From the NCBI RefSeq assembly GCF_003600685.1, contig NZ_CP032084.1, positions 5,456,001 through 5,520,000 of the forward strand: 64,000 nt of DNA. The letters are read 5' to 3'. How positions within the stretch are numbered: the first letter of the stretch is position 1; each line of letters opens with the position of its first letter. A model generated the notes under the pieces. It made no database searches and was not told the DNA's origin. It saw only the letters and a program-made list of their open reading frames with translations. Shown here in pieces: positions 25,715-34,123 of this stretch. The stretch comes from Achromobacter sp. B7. Lineage in GTDB: Bacteria > Pseudomonadota > Gammaproteobacteria > Burkholderiales > Burkholderiaceae_B. A program made the translations under genes and the position numbers.

Positions 25715-26617
25715 ATGGACCATCCCGATCTGAATCTGCTTATCACGCTGGACGTGCTGCTGGATGAAGGCAGCGTGGCGCGCGCGGCGCGGCGCCTGCG
25801 CCTGAGCCCGTCCGCCATGAGCCGCGCCCTGGCGCGGCTACGCGACACCACCGGCGACCCGCTGCTGGTGCGTGCCGGACGCGGGCTGGTGCCCACGCCG
25901 CGCGCCCTGGAACTGCGCGGTCAGGTTCATGGGCTGGTGCAGGAGGTGGAAGCGGTGCTGCGTCCCGCCGCGCAGCCTGACCTGGCGCGGCTGACGCGCA
26001 CTTTCACGCTGCGCGCAAGCGACGGTTTCGTCGAGAATTTCGGGGCGCGCCTGCTCGCGCGTACCGCCCATGAAGCCCCCGGCGTGCGGCTGCGCTTTGT
26101 ACAGAAAACCGACAAGGACAGCGCCCCACTGCGCGAAGGCAACGTCGACCTGGAAACCGGCGTGGTCGGCGACGCGGCCAGCCCCGAACTGCGCACACGC
26201 GCCTTGTTTCAAGATCGATTCGTTGGCGTGGTGCGCAAGGGCCATCCGCTGGCAGCCAGCAAGATCACACTGGCCCGCTATGCCAAGGCGCGCCACATTC
26301 AGATATCCCGGCGCAACCGGGACAGCGGGCCGGTGGACGCCGCATTGGCCACCGCAGGGCGGGAACGCAGCATCGCCACCAGCGCGAGCGGCTTTTCGGC
26401 CGCGCTGGCGCTGGCGCGCGGGTCAGACCTGATCGCAACCGTACCCGAGCGGCACACGGGCAGCCTGCGCAGCGGCATGCACACTTTCGCGCTGCCCTTC
26501 GCGATGCCACCCTTCACCGTGTCCATGCTGTGGCATCCGCGCATGGACGCGGATGCCGCTCACCGCTGGCTGCGGAGCTGCCTGCTGGACGCCGTCCAGC
26601 ACGACACCGCGAGATAG
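25715..26617 (+). CDS. LysR family regulator, divergent from the MFS exporter
   Basis: A 300-residue protein from the ATG at 25715 (MDHPDLNLL, the usual LysR start); an ATG at 25670 would add 15 residues. The N-terminal HTH is GSVARAARRLRLSPSAMSRA near residues 18-40, with LVRAGRGLVPTPRAL closing the DNA-binding domain. The effector domain follows. About 160 bp separate the start from the divergent exporter gene, so it probably regulates that gene. Confidence 0.9.
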   Translation: MDHPDLNLLITLDVLLDEGSVARAARRLRLSPSAMSRALARLRDTTGDPLLVRAGRGLVPTPRALELRGQVHGLVQEVEAVLRPAAQPDLARLTRTFTLRASDGFVENFGARLLARTAHEAPGVRLRFVQKTDKDSAPLREGNVDLETGVVGDAASPELRTRALFQDRFVGVVRKGHPLAASKITLARYAKARHIQISRRNRDSGPVDAALATAGRERSIATSASGFSAALALARGSDLIATVPERHTGSLRSGMHTFALPFAMPPFTVSMLWHPRMDADAAHRWLRSCLLDAVQHDTAR

Positions 26618-26622
26618 CGCGC

Positions 26623-28191
26623 CTACTTGCCCGCGCTGGCCGCCAGCGCGTCAAACGCCTTGTCCAAGCTGGCTAGCGACTGGTTGATGTGATCGCGGCG
26701 GTCCTTGATCCATTTTCCTTGCGCCGCCAGCTGTTCGCGCGCGGCCTTCACCATGCGTTCCATTTCCGCCGGCTGAGGGCCGCCGATGGTCGCGCGGTTT
26801 TTCACAATGGCCACGGGGTCCAGCGTGGCGCGGAACTCGGCTTCGCTCATGGGCAGCTCGTTGCCGTATTTGGAATCCTTCATCGCGTCGGCGTAAATGC
26901 GGCGCGCCTGCTCATACGGAAAGTCCAAGGGCTTGATGTTGTTGGCCTTGGCGTAGCTGACCACTTCGGACGCAAAGTGATGGCCGTCGCGGAACGGCAG
27001 CTTGTACTTGCGCATCAGCACGTCGGCCAATTCCTGCGACGCCGTCCAATCGCTGTTCAACTCTTCCAGCGCGCGGTCGGGGCTGATGACCATGGCGCGC
27101 AGCACGCGGTCCCAGCGCTTCAGCGCCGAAATGCCGCTATCGACCATCGCTGAATTCTGCTTCACGTCTTTCGGGTCGCTCATGCCGGGCGTGATGTTGT
27201 GCGTCTGGATCACGGGGCCCATCGCCAGCGTGATGGCGGTGGACGCATCGCTGCGCGTGTCGTTCAGCAGACCGGGGTTGCGCTTTTGCGGCATGGCGCT
27301 GGACACGTAGGTGTTGCCGCCACCCTCTTCCAGCAGGATCCACGGGCGCGACTGCGCGTACTGCGTCATGACGTCTTCAACAAAATTACCGGTACGCAGC
27401 GCGATGCTGGTCACAATCGACGCCACTTCCACCGGCTGGTCCATCGACGAAATCTGCGAGGCGTCGTACGCGTTGTCCACCAGCGCTTCAAAGCCCAGGT
27501 ATTGCGCCATGCGCTTGCGGTCCAGCGGCCAGCTGGTGCCGTTCAGCACCGTGGTGCCCATCGGCGACCGGTCGATGCGGGCATAGGCCTCGCGTATGCG
27601 CTGCGCATCGCGCGCCAGCCCGGCCGCCTGGCCCAGCAGGTAGTGCCCATAGCTGTTGGGCTGCGCGGCCACGCCATTGGTGTAGTTCGGCACGACGGTG
27701 CCGGCATGCTTGGCCGCCAGCTCCACCAGCGTGGTCGATGTCTTGTTCAACTGGTCCGCCAGGTCCAGCAGCTTGTCACGCAGGATGGCGCTGCGGTAGG
27801 TGGCGTGCATGTCCTGGCTGGAGCGGCCGGCGTGCAGCAAGGTGATGTCTTCGCCGGCCGCCTTGATCAGCAGCGGTTCGAACGTGATGACGGTAGCGGG
27901 ACGCTTGGCGCCCGGCTGGTTGCCGTCGTTGATGACCTTGGCCACGCCTGCCGCCAGGCGCGGCGCCATGGCCTTGTCCAACAAGCCTTCATCGGTGTTG
28001 ATGACGGTGGTGGCCTTGTTGATCTCTCCCAACCAGAAGAAGGGGTCGCGCGGCGTCGGGGCGGCGACGGCTGGGGCGGACGCCGTGGCAGGCGCGGCGC
28101 CACCGGCGGCCGGGGCTGCTTGCGCCAGCGCGGCCTGCGCGCACACTGAAAGGACCAGGGCGGCGCCCAGGGTGGGAAGACTCTGTCTCAT
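26623..28191 (-). CDS. Exported argininosuccinate lyase-like protein
   Basis: A 522-residue protein of the fumarase/argininosuccinate lyase superfamily. The signature SSAMPQKRNPG and the segments NSYGHYLLG and GTSWPLDRKRMAQYLGF are present, so the active-site framework looks intact. Unlike cytoplasmic ASL, it starts with a signal peptide (LGAALVLSVCAQAALAQ) followed by a ~25-residue Ala/Pro linker, so the enzyme would act in the periplasm. Family members split C-N or C-O bonds with release of fumarate. No arginine gene is nearby. The substrate is probably different from argininosuccinate. It ends 5 bp from the convergent LysR gene. Confidence 0.85.
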   Translation of the reverse strand: MRQSLPTLGAALVLSVCAQAALAQAAPAAGGAAPATASAPAVAAPTPRDPFFWLGEINKATTVINTDEGLLDKAMAPRLAAGVAKVINDGNQPGAKRPATVITFEPLLIKAAGEDITLLHAGRSSQDMHATYRSAILRDKLLDLADQLNKTSTTLVELAAKHAGTVVPNYTNGVAAQPNSYGHYLLGQAAGLARDAQRIREAYARIDRSPMGTTVLNGTSWPLDRKRMAQYLGFEALVDNAYDASQISSMDQPVEVASIVTSIALRTGNFVEDVMTQYAQSRPWILLEEGGGNTYVSSAMPQKRNPGLLNDTRSDASTAITLAMGPVIQTHNITPGMSDPKDVKQNSAMVDSGISALKRWDRVLRAMVISPDRALEELNSDWTASQELADVLMRKYKLPFRDGHHFASEVVSYAKANNIKPLDFPYEQARRIYADAMKDSKYGNELPMSEAEFRATLDPVAIVKNRATIGGPQPAEMERMVKAAREQLAAQGKWIKDRRDHINQSLASLDKAFDALAASAGK

Positions 28192-28280
28192 GGCGTTCTC
28201 GTTATGGGGTGGGCCGGTCAGTTTATGGAAAACCCCGGCGCTGGAAAACCCGCGATTTCACGGATAGGCGCGGCGGCCCC

Positions 28281-28317
28281 AAAGAAAATGCCCCTGCCAT
28301 GGATCAGGCAGGGGCAT
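28281..28317 (-). terminator. Rho-independent terminator of the PAP2 gene
   Basis: ATGCCCCTGCC (28288-28298) pairs perfectly with GGCAGGGGCAT (28307-28317) around an 8-base loop. Read leftward it is followed by TTTTCTTT (complement of 28281-28288). It lies 49 bp after the stop of the leftward PAP2 gene. Confidence 0.88.
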
Positions 28318-28365
28318 GGCAGGCGCAGGCGCAGGCGGCATCATTGCGCCGCCCGCGCCGCTCCA

Positions 28366-30357
28366 TCAGACGGCAGGGTCCAGACGCACCTGCACGCTGT
28401 CGGCGTTGTAGATCGCCGTGGCCTTGAAGCCCTTGACGGTCACGCCGTCGAACGTGCCGTGTACCTTGCCCGCGCGCAGCACCGTCAGCGTCGTACCCGC
28501 CTGCGGCGTGTAGCCCGGGCGGAAGTCGACGTTCAATTGCCCGGCCAAGGCCGCATCGGCCGTCACCGCGATCTGGCCGGCGTCAGCGTCGCCGATCCAG
28601 GTTTGCAGCGTGCCCGCCGACGTCTGCGTGTAGGGGCCTTGCACCTGCACGGCCTCGGTGGCGTTGAGGGCCAACGCGCCGCCACCCACGTACACCGCGC
28701 CTTGGCCCAAGGCCTGGGCGGCGTCGGCGCGCAAAACGCCCCCCGCCACCTGCGTGCCGCCCGTGTAGGTATTGGCGCCCGCCAGCCCCAACGTTCCGGT
28801 GCCGCTCTTGGTGAGCTTGCCCGCGCCGCCGATATCGTTGCGCCACACGTCCAGCGCATGGAAGCCGCCTCGGCTGGCCGTCATGGTGACGTCCACGTCG
28901 CCGTTGAACGCGCCGTAGCCGTCGCCGGCCGCAAACAGGTTCAGCCGGCCGAAGCCCTCGGCGTCGTCAATGACGGGATAGCCCGACGGCAAGGCCGTGG
29001 TCTTGAGCACCACGCGGCGTTGCTCGGCGCTCAGGTAAGGCAAGCGCGTCTCCAGCATGACTTCCGCGCCCTTGGGCACGACGGCCGGCTTGCCGGTGTC
29101 GCCAATCTGCGTAAAGCTGAATGTCAGGCGACGGCGGTACTCGGCCTTGTTGGCCGCATGATCCGCGAAGCGGTCCTGGCTGACGTCCTGAGAGTGGGCG
29201 AACGCCAGGAACTGCTCGGGCGTGCTGGCGCCCACCGCGGCCATCAGCGTCTGGTGCGCCTGCGCATAAGCGACCGACCGCGTGCCTTCGCTGGCGGCAT
29301 AGATGTTGCCCAGCGCGGACGCCTGGCCCAACACGCGCCCGCTGATCACGTCCAGCGGCGAATGCATGCCGGCAATGATGCGGCTTTCGCCCAGTTCCAG
29401 GCCGCGCGCCAGCAGTTCGTGGAAGCGTTCCGGCACCAGGTAGGCCATGCCGATTGCATTGCGCACGGACTCGGCGGTATGGCCGCTGGGGTAGCCGCCG
29501 TCGGTGGGCGCGGACGTGCTCTTGGCCGGTTCCAGCGCCGGCACGACCTGCACGTTGGCGCTCCAGCGCCACGGGCGCGCGTACTTGTAGAAGCGCTTGC
29601 TGGGTTCGGTGGACGCGTTGCCGCCCATGCTGTTCACAAAGTCGATGACATCGCCGAAGGCCGGGTTGGCCGCGCCGCCCACCCCTGTGTTGTTGCCGGT
29701 GTCGTCGTACTTGACGGTGATGGCGTCGGGTGCCACGTCGTTGATGCTGGTGGTCTGCTGCGCCGCCGTGCGCCATGCCGCCGTCAGCGGCCCCAGGCCA
29801 TCCGTCACGCTGTAGTTTTTGCCACGACGATCGTCCAGGTAGGCCGCCTTGGCCTGCTCGGGCGTGCGCTTGGCGGTGGTGCGCACCACAAAGTCGATGT
29901 TCTCGTCATGCACGGCTTTGTTCTTCACGCGGCCATCGGTGGCGTCGCCCGGTATGCCCGTCCAGTCCGACGCGATGATGCCCGGGAAGCCGTCGGCGCC
30001 GGCGGCGGTGACGCCCGCGTCCACCAGGCGCGTGCGCGGTTCCCAGATGTCCAGGAAGCCGCTCAGCACGCGCACCCCGGCATTGGATTCCAACGTGGCG
30101 TAACGCGGATCGCCGCGCTGGTTCGTGGCGGCAAAATCCACGAACGCGGGCGCATCCGGCACGGGTGCGGTATCGGCGCGACCCAGGCCGGCAGGAGGTG
30201 CCGGCACCACGTAGGCAACGTCGTCATTCTGTTGCGGGGCGTCGGTGTCGTTATCGTCGTCGCCGCCGCAGGCGGACAGGGCCAGGATAACGGCCAGGGA
30301 CGTGGCGCGCAGGGCATAGGCGGGAAGCCCCCTGCGCAAGGGTCGTGCTTGAATCAT
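28366..30357 (-). CDS. PAP2-family phosphatase lipoprotein with autotransporter-like repeats
   Basis: A 663-residue protein. LSAC with Cys30 is a lipobox, followed by GGDDDND, so it should be a lipoprotein. The three acid-phosphatase motifs are visible: KRFYKYARP, PSGHT (residues 290-294) and SRIIAGMHSPLD. Residues ~515-655 contain LTKSGTGTLGLAGANTYTGG and GVLRADAAQALG, the passenger-associated beta-strand repeat of autotransporters, although no C-terminal barrel follows. The likely role is a periplasmic or surface phosphatase of broad specificity. It is monocistronic, with its own terminator. The fusion of PAP2 to a passenger-like repeat is the odd feature. Confidence 0.88.
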   Translation of the reverse strand: MIQARPLRRGLPAYALRATSLAVILALSACGGDDDNDTDAPQQNDDVAYVVPAPPAGLGRADTAPVPDAPAFVDFAATNQRGDPRYATLESNAGVRVLSGFLDIWEPRTRLVDAGVTAAGADGFPGIIASDWTGIPGDATDGRVKNKAVHDENIDFVVRTTAKRTPEQAKAAYLDDRRGKNYSVTDGLGPLTAAWRTAAQQTTSINDVAPDAITVKYDDTGNNTGVGGAANPAFGDVIDFVNSMGGNASTEPSKRFYKYARPWRWSANVQVVPALEPAKSTSAPTDGGYPSGHTAESVRNAIGMAYLVPERFHELLARGLELGESRIIAGMHSPLDVISGRVLGQASALGNIYAASEGTRSVAYAQAHQTLMAAVGASTPEQFLAFAHSQDVSQDRFADHAANKAEYRRRLTFSFTQIGDTGKPAVVPKGAEVMLETRLPYLSAEQRRVVLKTTALPSGYPVIDDAEGFGRLNLFAAGDGYGAFNGDVDVTMTASRGGFHALDVWRNDIGGAGKLTKSGTGTLGLAGANTYTGGTQVAGGVLRADAAQALGQGAVYVGGGALALNATEAVQVQGPYTQTSAGTLQTWIGDADAGQIAVTADAALAGQLNVDFRPGYTPQAGTTLTVLRAGKVHGTFDGVTVKGFKATAIYNADSVQVRLDPAV

Positions 30358-30488
30358 GAGCGTTCAGCCAACGGTTTGCAGAACGCCGCATGGTAGGTAG
30401 CTATTGTTTACGCGCGATGACAGGCGGCGCGGCGCTTGTCATCGCGTGCAGCGGTGCGCCGGTATAGGCTTGCCTGCACGGCGCGCCG

Positions 30489-31466
30489 TCAGCCCGGGTC
30501 TGCCGGGGCCATGCCCGAGATATACGGATCAAAAAAACTGGCCGCGCTCATGCCGGGTATGTATTGATCCGAGATATACGCGCGGCACCGCTGCATGAAC
30601 GCCTGCGTCAGCCGCGACGGCTTCATGGGCTTGTAGGTGGCCAGCCCAAGCAGCATCGGACGGTGCTCGCCGGCCAGGCGCAGGCGTACCAGGCGCTTGC
30701 CGTCCAGCGATTGCGTCGACCTGGGGCGCACGTTGAACAGCGCATACCCGATGCCGTTGGCCACCATCGACCGCACCACGTCTTCAGACCGCGAGCGCGC
30801 CACGATATTGGGTTCCAGCCCCGACTTGGAAAACAGCGACAGGAAATATTCGCGGCTCATGGGCAGGTCCAGCAAGACCATGGGCAGTTGCGCCAGCTCG
30901 TCCAGCGTGACCGCAATTTGCTGCGCCAAGGGATGCAATTCGCTGACCAGCACGTGCGGGGGCATATGGGCCAGCGTTTCAAAGCTGATCTCTTCGCCCA
31001 GTTGCAGGTCATACGTGATAGCCACGTCGACGTCCAACGTATGCAGCTTGTTGATGAGCTCTTGCTGGTCGCCCTCTGCCATATGCAGTTCGACTTTCTC
31101 GAACGCGCGTGAAAAACCGAAGATGACTTCGGGCGCGATCATGGCCGCCAGCGGCTGAAAACAGCCCACGCGCAGCACGCCCTGCATCATGTCGTTCGAA
31201 TTGGAGGCAATCTCGTACAGCTTGGTCGCGCGTTCCAGCAGGTCTTCGCATTCCTGCATGACCTGCATGCCCAACGGCGTCAGCGCCAGGCCCTTGGACG
31301 GATGCCGCACGAACAGCTGCACGCCCAGTTCGGTCTCGATGTGGGCGATGGCCGCCGAAATGGATGGCGGTGAAATATGGATCTGGGCCGACGCCGCCGC
31401 GATACTGCCGTGCTTGGCAGTCGCCACGAGGTATTCCATCTGGCGCAAGGAAATGCGATTGAGCAT
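30489..31466 (-). CDS. LysR family regulator of the RidA/DUF1028 unit
   Basis: A 325-residue LysR protein. The HTH is GSIAAASAQIHISPPSISAA near residue 20-39, and LFVRHPSKGLALTPLG ends the DNA-binding domain. The C-terminal ~28 residues extend past the usual end and hold a short internal duplication (QYIPGM and PYISGM), visible in DNA as two similar 20-bp blocks at 30509-30570. It lies 107 bp downstream of the DUF1028 gene on the same strand, after the RidA-like gene, and may regulate that unit or the divergent Pot-type transporter. Confidence 0.88.
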   Translation of the reverse strand: MLNRISLRQMEYLVATAKHGSIAAASAQIHISPPSISAAIAHIETELGVQLFVRHPSKGLALTPLGMQVMQECEDLLERATKLYEIASNSNDMMQGVLRVGCFQPLAAMIAPEVIFGFSRAFEKVELHMAEGDQQELINKLHTLDVDVAITYDLQLGEEISFETLAHMPPHVLVSELHPLAQQIAVTLDELAQLPMVLLDLPMSREYFLSLFSKSGLEPNIVARSRSEDVVRSMVANGIGYALFNVRPRSTQSLDGKRLVRLRLAGEHRPMLLGLATYKPMKPSRLTQAFMQRCRAYISDQYIPGMSAASFFDPYISGMAPADPG

Positions 31467-31573
31467 GGTCCAACTTGAGCAAACAAAGAATGTTGCACAG
31501 TATCCGGTCTACCCGTGGCGGCGGGCAACAGTTTCCTCGGTGGGCCATGGCAGCCGGGATGGCCGCCGCCGGT

Positions 31574-32245
31574 TCACAGGTCCCCGGGCACGCCGAAGCT
31601 GGGCGCGTCGCGCGGGTCACGTGCGCGGGTGACGTAAGCGGCAACCTGGGGCTGGTAGATCTTCCAGGCGTCGTACAGGGCCTGCACCGGGTCGGATTCC
31701 ACCCAGTCCAGTCGCAAGTCGACGATGGGCCAGTCCAGATCCTGATAGACCAGAACGCCGGCGGAATGCACTGGCCCCGCTTCGCCGCCGGCGGCCTGGC
31801 CGGCCAGCAAGGCCTGCATCAATCGCTCGGCCAGCTCGCCCTGCGCTTGCTCGAAGGCGGCGAGCATGGCGTGCGGCACGTCGGTGCTGGCCAGCATATT
31901 GCCCGCGCAGGCGGCATGTTCGCCCGCTGCGCTGGCCAGGACGCCCAGGGCGCTGGCGCCGGTGTAGATGGCAGGCGGATGCGAGGCGTCGATAGCCATC
32001 AATTGGCGATACGCAATAAAGGGACGCGCCTGCATATCTTCAAGCGCCTGTTGCGGGCTGCGCCCCGCCGCCATCCGGTCCAGGGTCAGCGGCCCCAGGG
32101 CGGGGTCGGTGATGTTCTGGCTGACGGCGGCGCCCACGCCCGCGCGAGCCCGAATGCAGCGCGACGCCACGGCCGGCGAAGACGAGGAAACGGCCGCGCC
32201 GAACTGGCCGGTAGCAGGGCAACGGGCAATGATGGAAAAGGTCAT
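31574..32245 (-). CDS. DUF1028 family protein
   Basis: A 223-residue protein starting at 32245 (MTFSIIARC); an in-frame extension to 32434 would be Arg/Thr-rich and runs through the tandem repeats, so it is rejected. Family segments seen: GQFGAAVSSSSPAVASRC, GVGAAVSQNITDPALG and LDWVESDPVQAL. DUF1028 proteins have an Ntn-hydrolase-like appearance but no established activity, and often occur with RidA-like and aminohydrolase genes. Here a RidA-like gene is just upstream and a LysR gene downstream. Confidence 0.84.
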   Translation of the reverse strand: MTFSIIARCPATGQFGAAVSSSSPAVASRCIRARAGVGAAVSQNITDPALGPLTLDRMAAGRSPQQALEDMQARPFIAYRQLMAIDASHPPAIYTGASALGVLASAAGEHAACAGNMLASTDVPHAMLAAFEQAQGELAERLMQALLAGQAAGGEAGPVHSAGVLVYQDLDWPIVDLRLDWVESDPVQALYDAWKIYQPQVAAYVTRARDPRDAPSFGVPGDL

Positions 32246-32246
32246 G

Positions 32247-32340
32247 TCGATGAGTTCGGGTCGATGAGTTCGGGTCGATGAGGTCAGGTCGAGGAAGTCA
32301 TAGCGTAGGGATGGCGTCGATGCCGTGGCGTCGATGCCGT
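32247..32340. repeat. Two adjacent 14-bp tandem repeat blocks
   Basis: TCGATGAGTTCGGG occurs at 32247-32260 and 32261-32274, with a third copy having two mismatches at 32275-32288. Then GGCGTCGATGCCGT occurs twice head to tail at 32313-32326 and 32327-32340. Both units are 14 bp long and contain TCGATG. They fill the gap between the RidA-like gene and the DUF1028 start codon, that is, the DUF1028 leader. Confidence 0.9.
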
Positions 32341-32363
32341 CGCGGCTGCCTGCCCGGTATCCA

Positions 32364-32777
32364 TCAATCCGGGATAACCGCGGTGGCGTCGATCTCGACC
32401 AGCCATTCCGGCCGGGCCAAGGCCGACACCACAATGCCGGTGGACACCGGGTAAACCCCCTTCAGCCAGCGTCCCACCACGCGGTAGACGGCCTCGCGAT
32501 AGCGCGGGTCGATCAGGTAAATCGTGATCTTGCAGATGTCTTGGATCTCGCCGCCCGCTTCCTTGAGCAGCATGGCGATGTTCGCCATGGCCTGCTCGGC
32601 CTGGCCGGCGGCGTCGCCAATGCTCACGCTTTCAGAGGTGTCCAGGTTCTGACCGATCTGTCCCCGCAGGAACACCGTGCTGCCCCGGGCCACCACGGCC
32701 TGGCACAGGTCGTTATCCAGGTTCTGCTCCGGGTACGTGATCTTGGTATTGAAGGTGCGAATGCGCGTGTGTTTCAT
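32364..32777 (-). CDS. RidA family protein (active-site Arg absent)
   Basis: A 137-residue YjgF/RidA-fold protein from the ATG at 32777 (MKHTRIRTFNT); a longer form to 32849 adds an unlikely 24 residues. The trimer-fold segments GQIGQNL, AEQAMANIAMLL and VEIDATAVI are present. In RidA proper an Arg in a PARS-type motif binds the enamine or imine acid; here the segment reads YPVSTGIVV, so that Arg is missing and imine deaminase activity is not expected. It is the first gene of the leftward RidA-DUF1028 unit and is divergent from the Pot-type binding-protein gene (223-bp gap). Confidence 0.85.
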   Translation of the reverse strand: MKHTRIRTFNTKITYPEQNLDNDLCQAVVARGSTVFLRGQIGQNLDTSESVSIGDAAGQAEQAMANIAMLLKEAGGEIQDICKITIYLIDPRYREAVYRVVGRWLKGVYPVSTGIVVSALARPEWLVEIDATAVIPD

Positions 32778-33000
32778 GGCGGCAAGAAGGGTGAAGGAGG
32801 CTGGTATCGGGAACGTGGCGCCGCAAGCGTGCGGCGCGTTGCATGGCATCCATGGTCAGACTCGGGCCGCCCCGACGCCTATTTGTTTTTTCCTTTGCCC
32901 TCTCTCGGAATTTCCGACTTGGCCCCTGCCATGCCCTCTTCCATCATCTGGCTTCCAGTCGGAAGCGCTCGGCGGAACCAACACAGACAAGGGGAATTCA

Positions 33001-34026
33001 ATGATTCGCAAACTTACGGTAGCCGGGCTTCTTGCCAGCGCGCTGGTCGCCAACGTGGCCGTGGCCGAGGACGCGCTGGTGGTCAGCACCTGGGGCGGCA
33101 GCTTCCGCGACCTGATCGACGAGAACATCGGCAAGGAATTCACGCGCCAGACGGGCGTGCCGGTCAAATACATTACCGGCGGCACGATCGACCGCTTGAA
33201 CAAGGCCAAGCTGACCAAGACGCCCGAAAGCGACGTCACGTTCACCACGTCGCACATCGGCTGGCTGTACGTGGACAGCGGCCTGTTCGAAAAGCTGGAC
33301 ACCGCCAAGCTGCCCAACTACGCCAACCTGGTGGACCGCGCCAAGGTCAGCCCCTTTCACGTGGGCAGCTGGGCCTACGTGTACACGATCGGCTATCGGC
33401 CTGACCTGACCCCCAAGGACATCAAGTTCGACAGCTGGAACGACCTGTGGAACCCCGCGCTAAAGGGCAAGCTGTCGGCGCCGGATTTCGACCCCAGCCA
33501 CATCATCGACGTGTCGGCCATGCTGTCCGGCGGTGACGCCAAGACCTGGGAAAAAGGCCAGGACAAGCTGCGCGCGCTGAAGCCCAACTTCAAGGCGTTC
33601 TACACCAACGACGCCAACAGCCAGCAGCTGATCGCCACCGGTGAAACGCCCGTGCAGATCCTGCTGTCAATGAATGCTTACTACATGATCGGCCAGGGCG
33701 TTCCCATCAAGGTCGTCATGCCCAAGGAAGGCGCGGTGCTGGGCATCGACACCATGGGCATCATGAAGGGCAGCGCCAAGGCGGACCTGGCCTACAAGTT
33801 CATGAACATCGCGCTGTCGCCCGAGGTGCAGTCCAAGATCGTGGCCTACAAGAAGGCCAGCCCGGTCGTCACCAACGCCAAGGTATCGGCCGAGGACGCG
33901 GCGCTGCCCGGCGTCTTCACCACCAAGGAACAGTGGGACAAGCAGGCCATCGTCATCGACGACAAGCTGCGCGCCGAAAAGACGGCGCAATGGCGCAAGT
34001 GGTTCACCGAGAACATCATGAACTGA
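33001..34026 (+). CDS. Polyamine-type ABC transporter, periplasmic binding protein (PotD-like)
   Basis: A 341-residue protein starting at 33001 (AAGGGGAATTCA before it). The signal peptide is MIRKLTVAGLLASALVANVA with cleavage near VAE. The mature part begins ALVVSTWGGSFRDLIDENI, typical of the PotD/PotF (family 1) binders, and continues with LSMNAYYMIGQG and AYKFMNIALSPEVQ. The ligand may be a polyamine or another small organic cation or acid. It is followed by two permease genes; the ATPase gene lies 4 kb away on the other strand. Confidence 0.88.
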   Translation: MIRKLTVAGLLASALVANVAVAEDALVVSTWGGSFRDLIDENIGKEFTRQTGVPVKYITGGTIDRLNKAKLTKTPESDVTFTTSHIGWLYVDSGLFEKLDTAKLPNYANLVDRAKVSPFHVGSWAYVYTIGYRPDLTPKDIKFDSWNDLWNPALKGKLSAPDFDPSHIIDVSAMLSGGDAKTWEKGQDKLRALKPNFKAFYTNDANSQQLIATGETPVQILLSMNAYYMIGQGVPIKVVMPKEGAVLGIDTMGIMKGSAKADLAYKFMNIALSPEVQSKIVAYKKASPVVTNAKVSAEDAALPGVFTTKEQWDKQAIVIDDKLRAEKTAQWRKWFTENIMN

Positions 34027-34123
34027 AACGCGCGCCGTCGCGCCGCCCGTGTACCGGCCACGCCTGTGGCGGGACACGGGCATTTCCACACCGCATCCCC
34101 GCACTTGGAAGTGACCACGACCT

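Noticed and set aside
28204..30396. A 730-codon plus-strand open frame opposite the PAP2 gene
   Set aside because: It crosses the PAP2 terminator and has no family motifs, while the minus strand encodes a full PAP2 lipoprotein.
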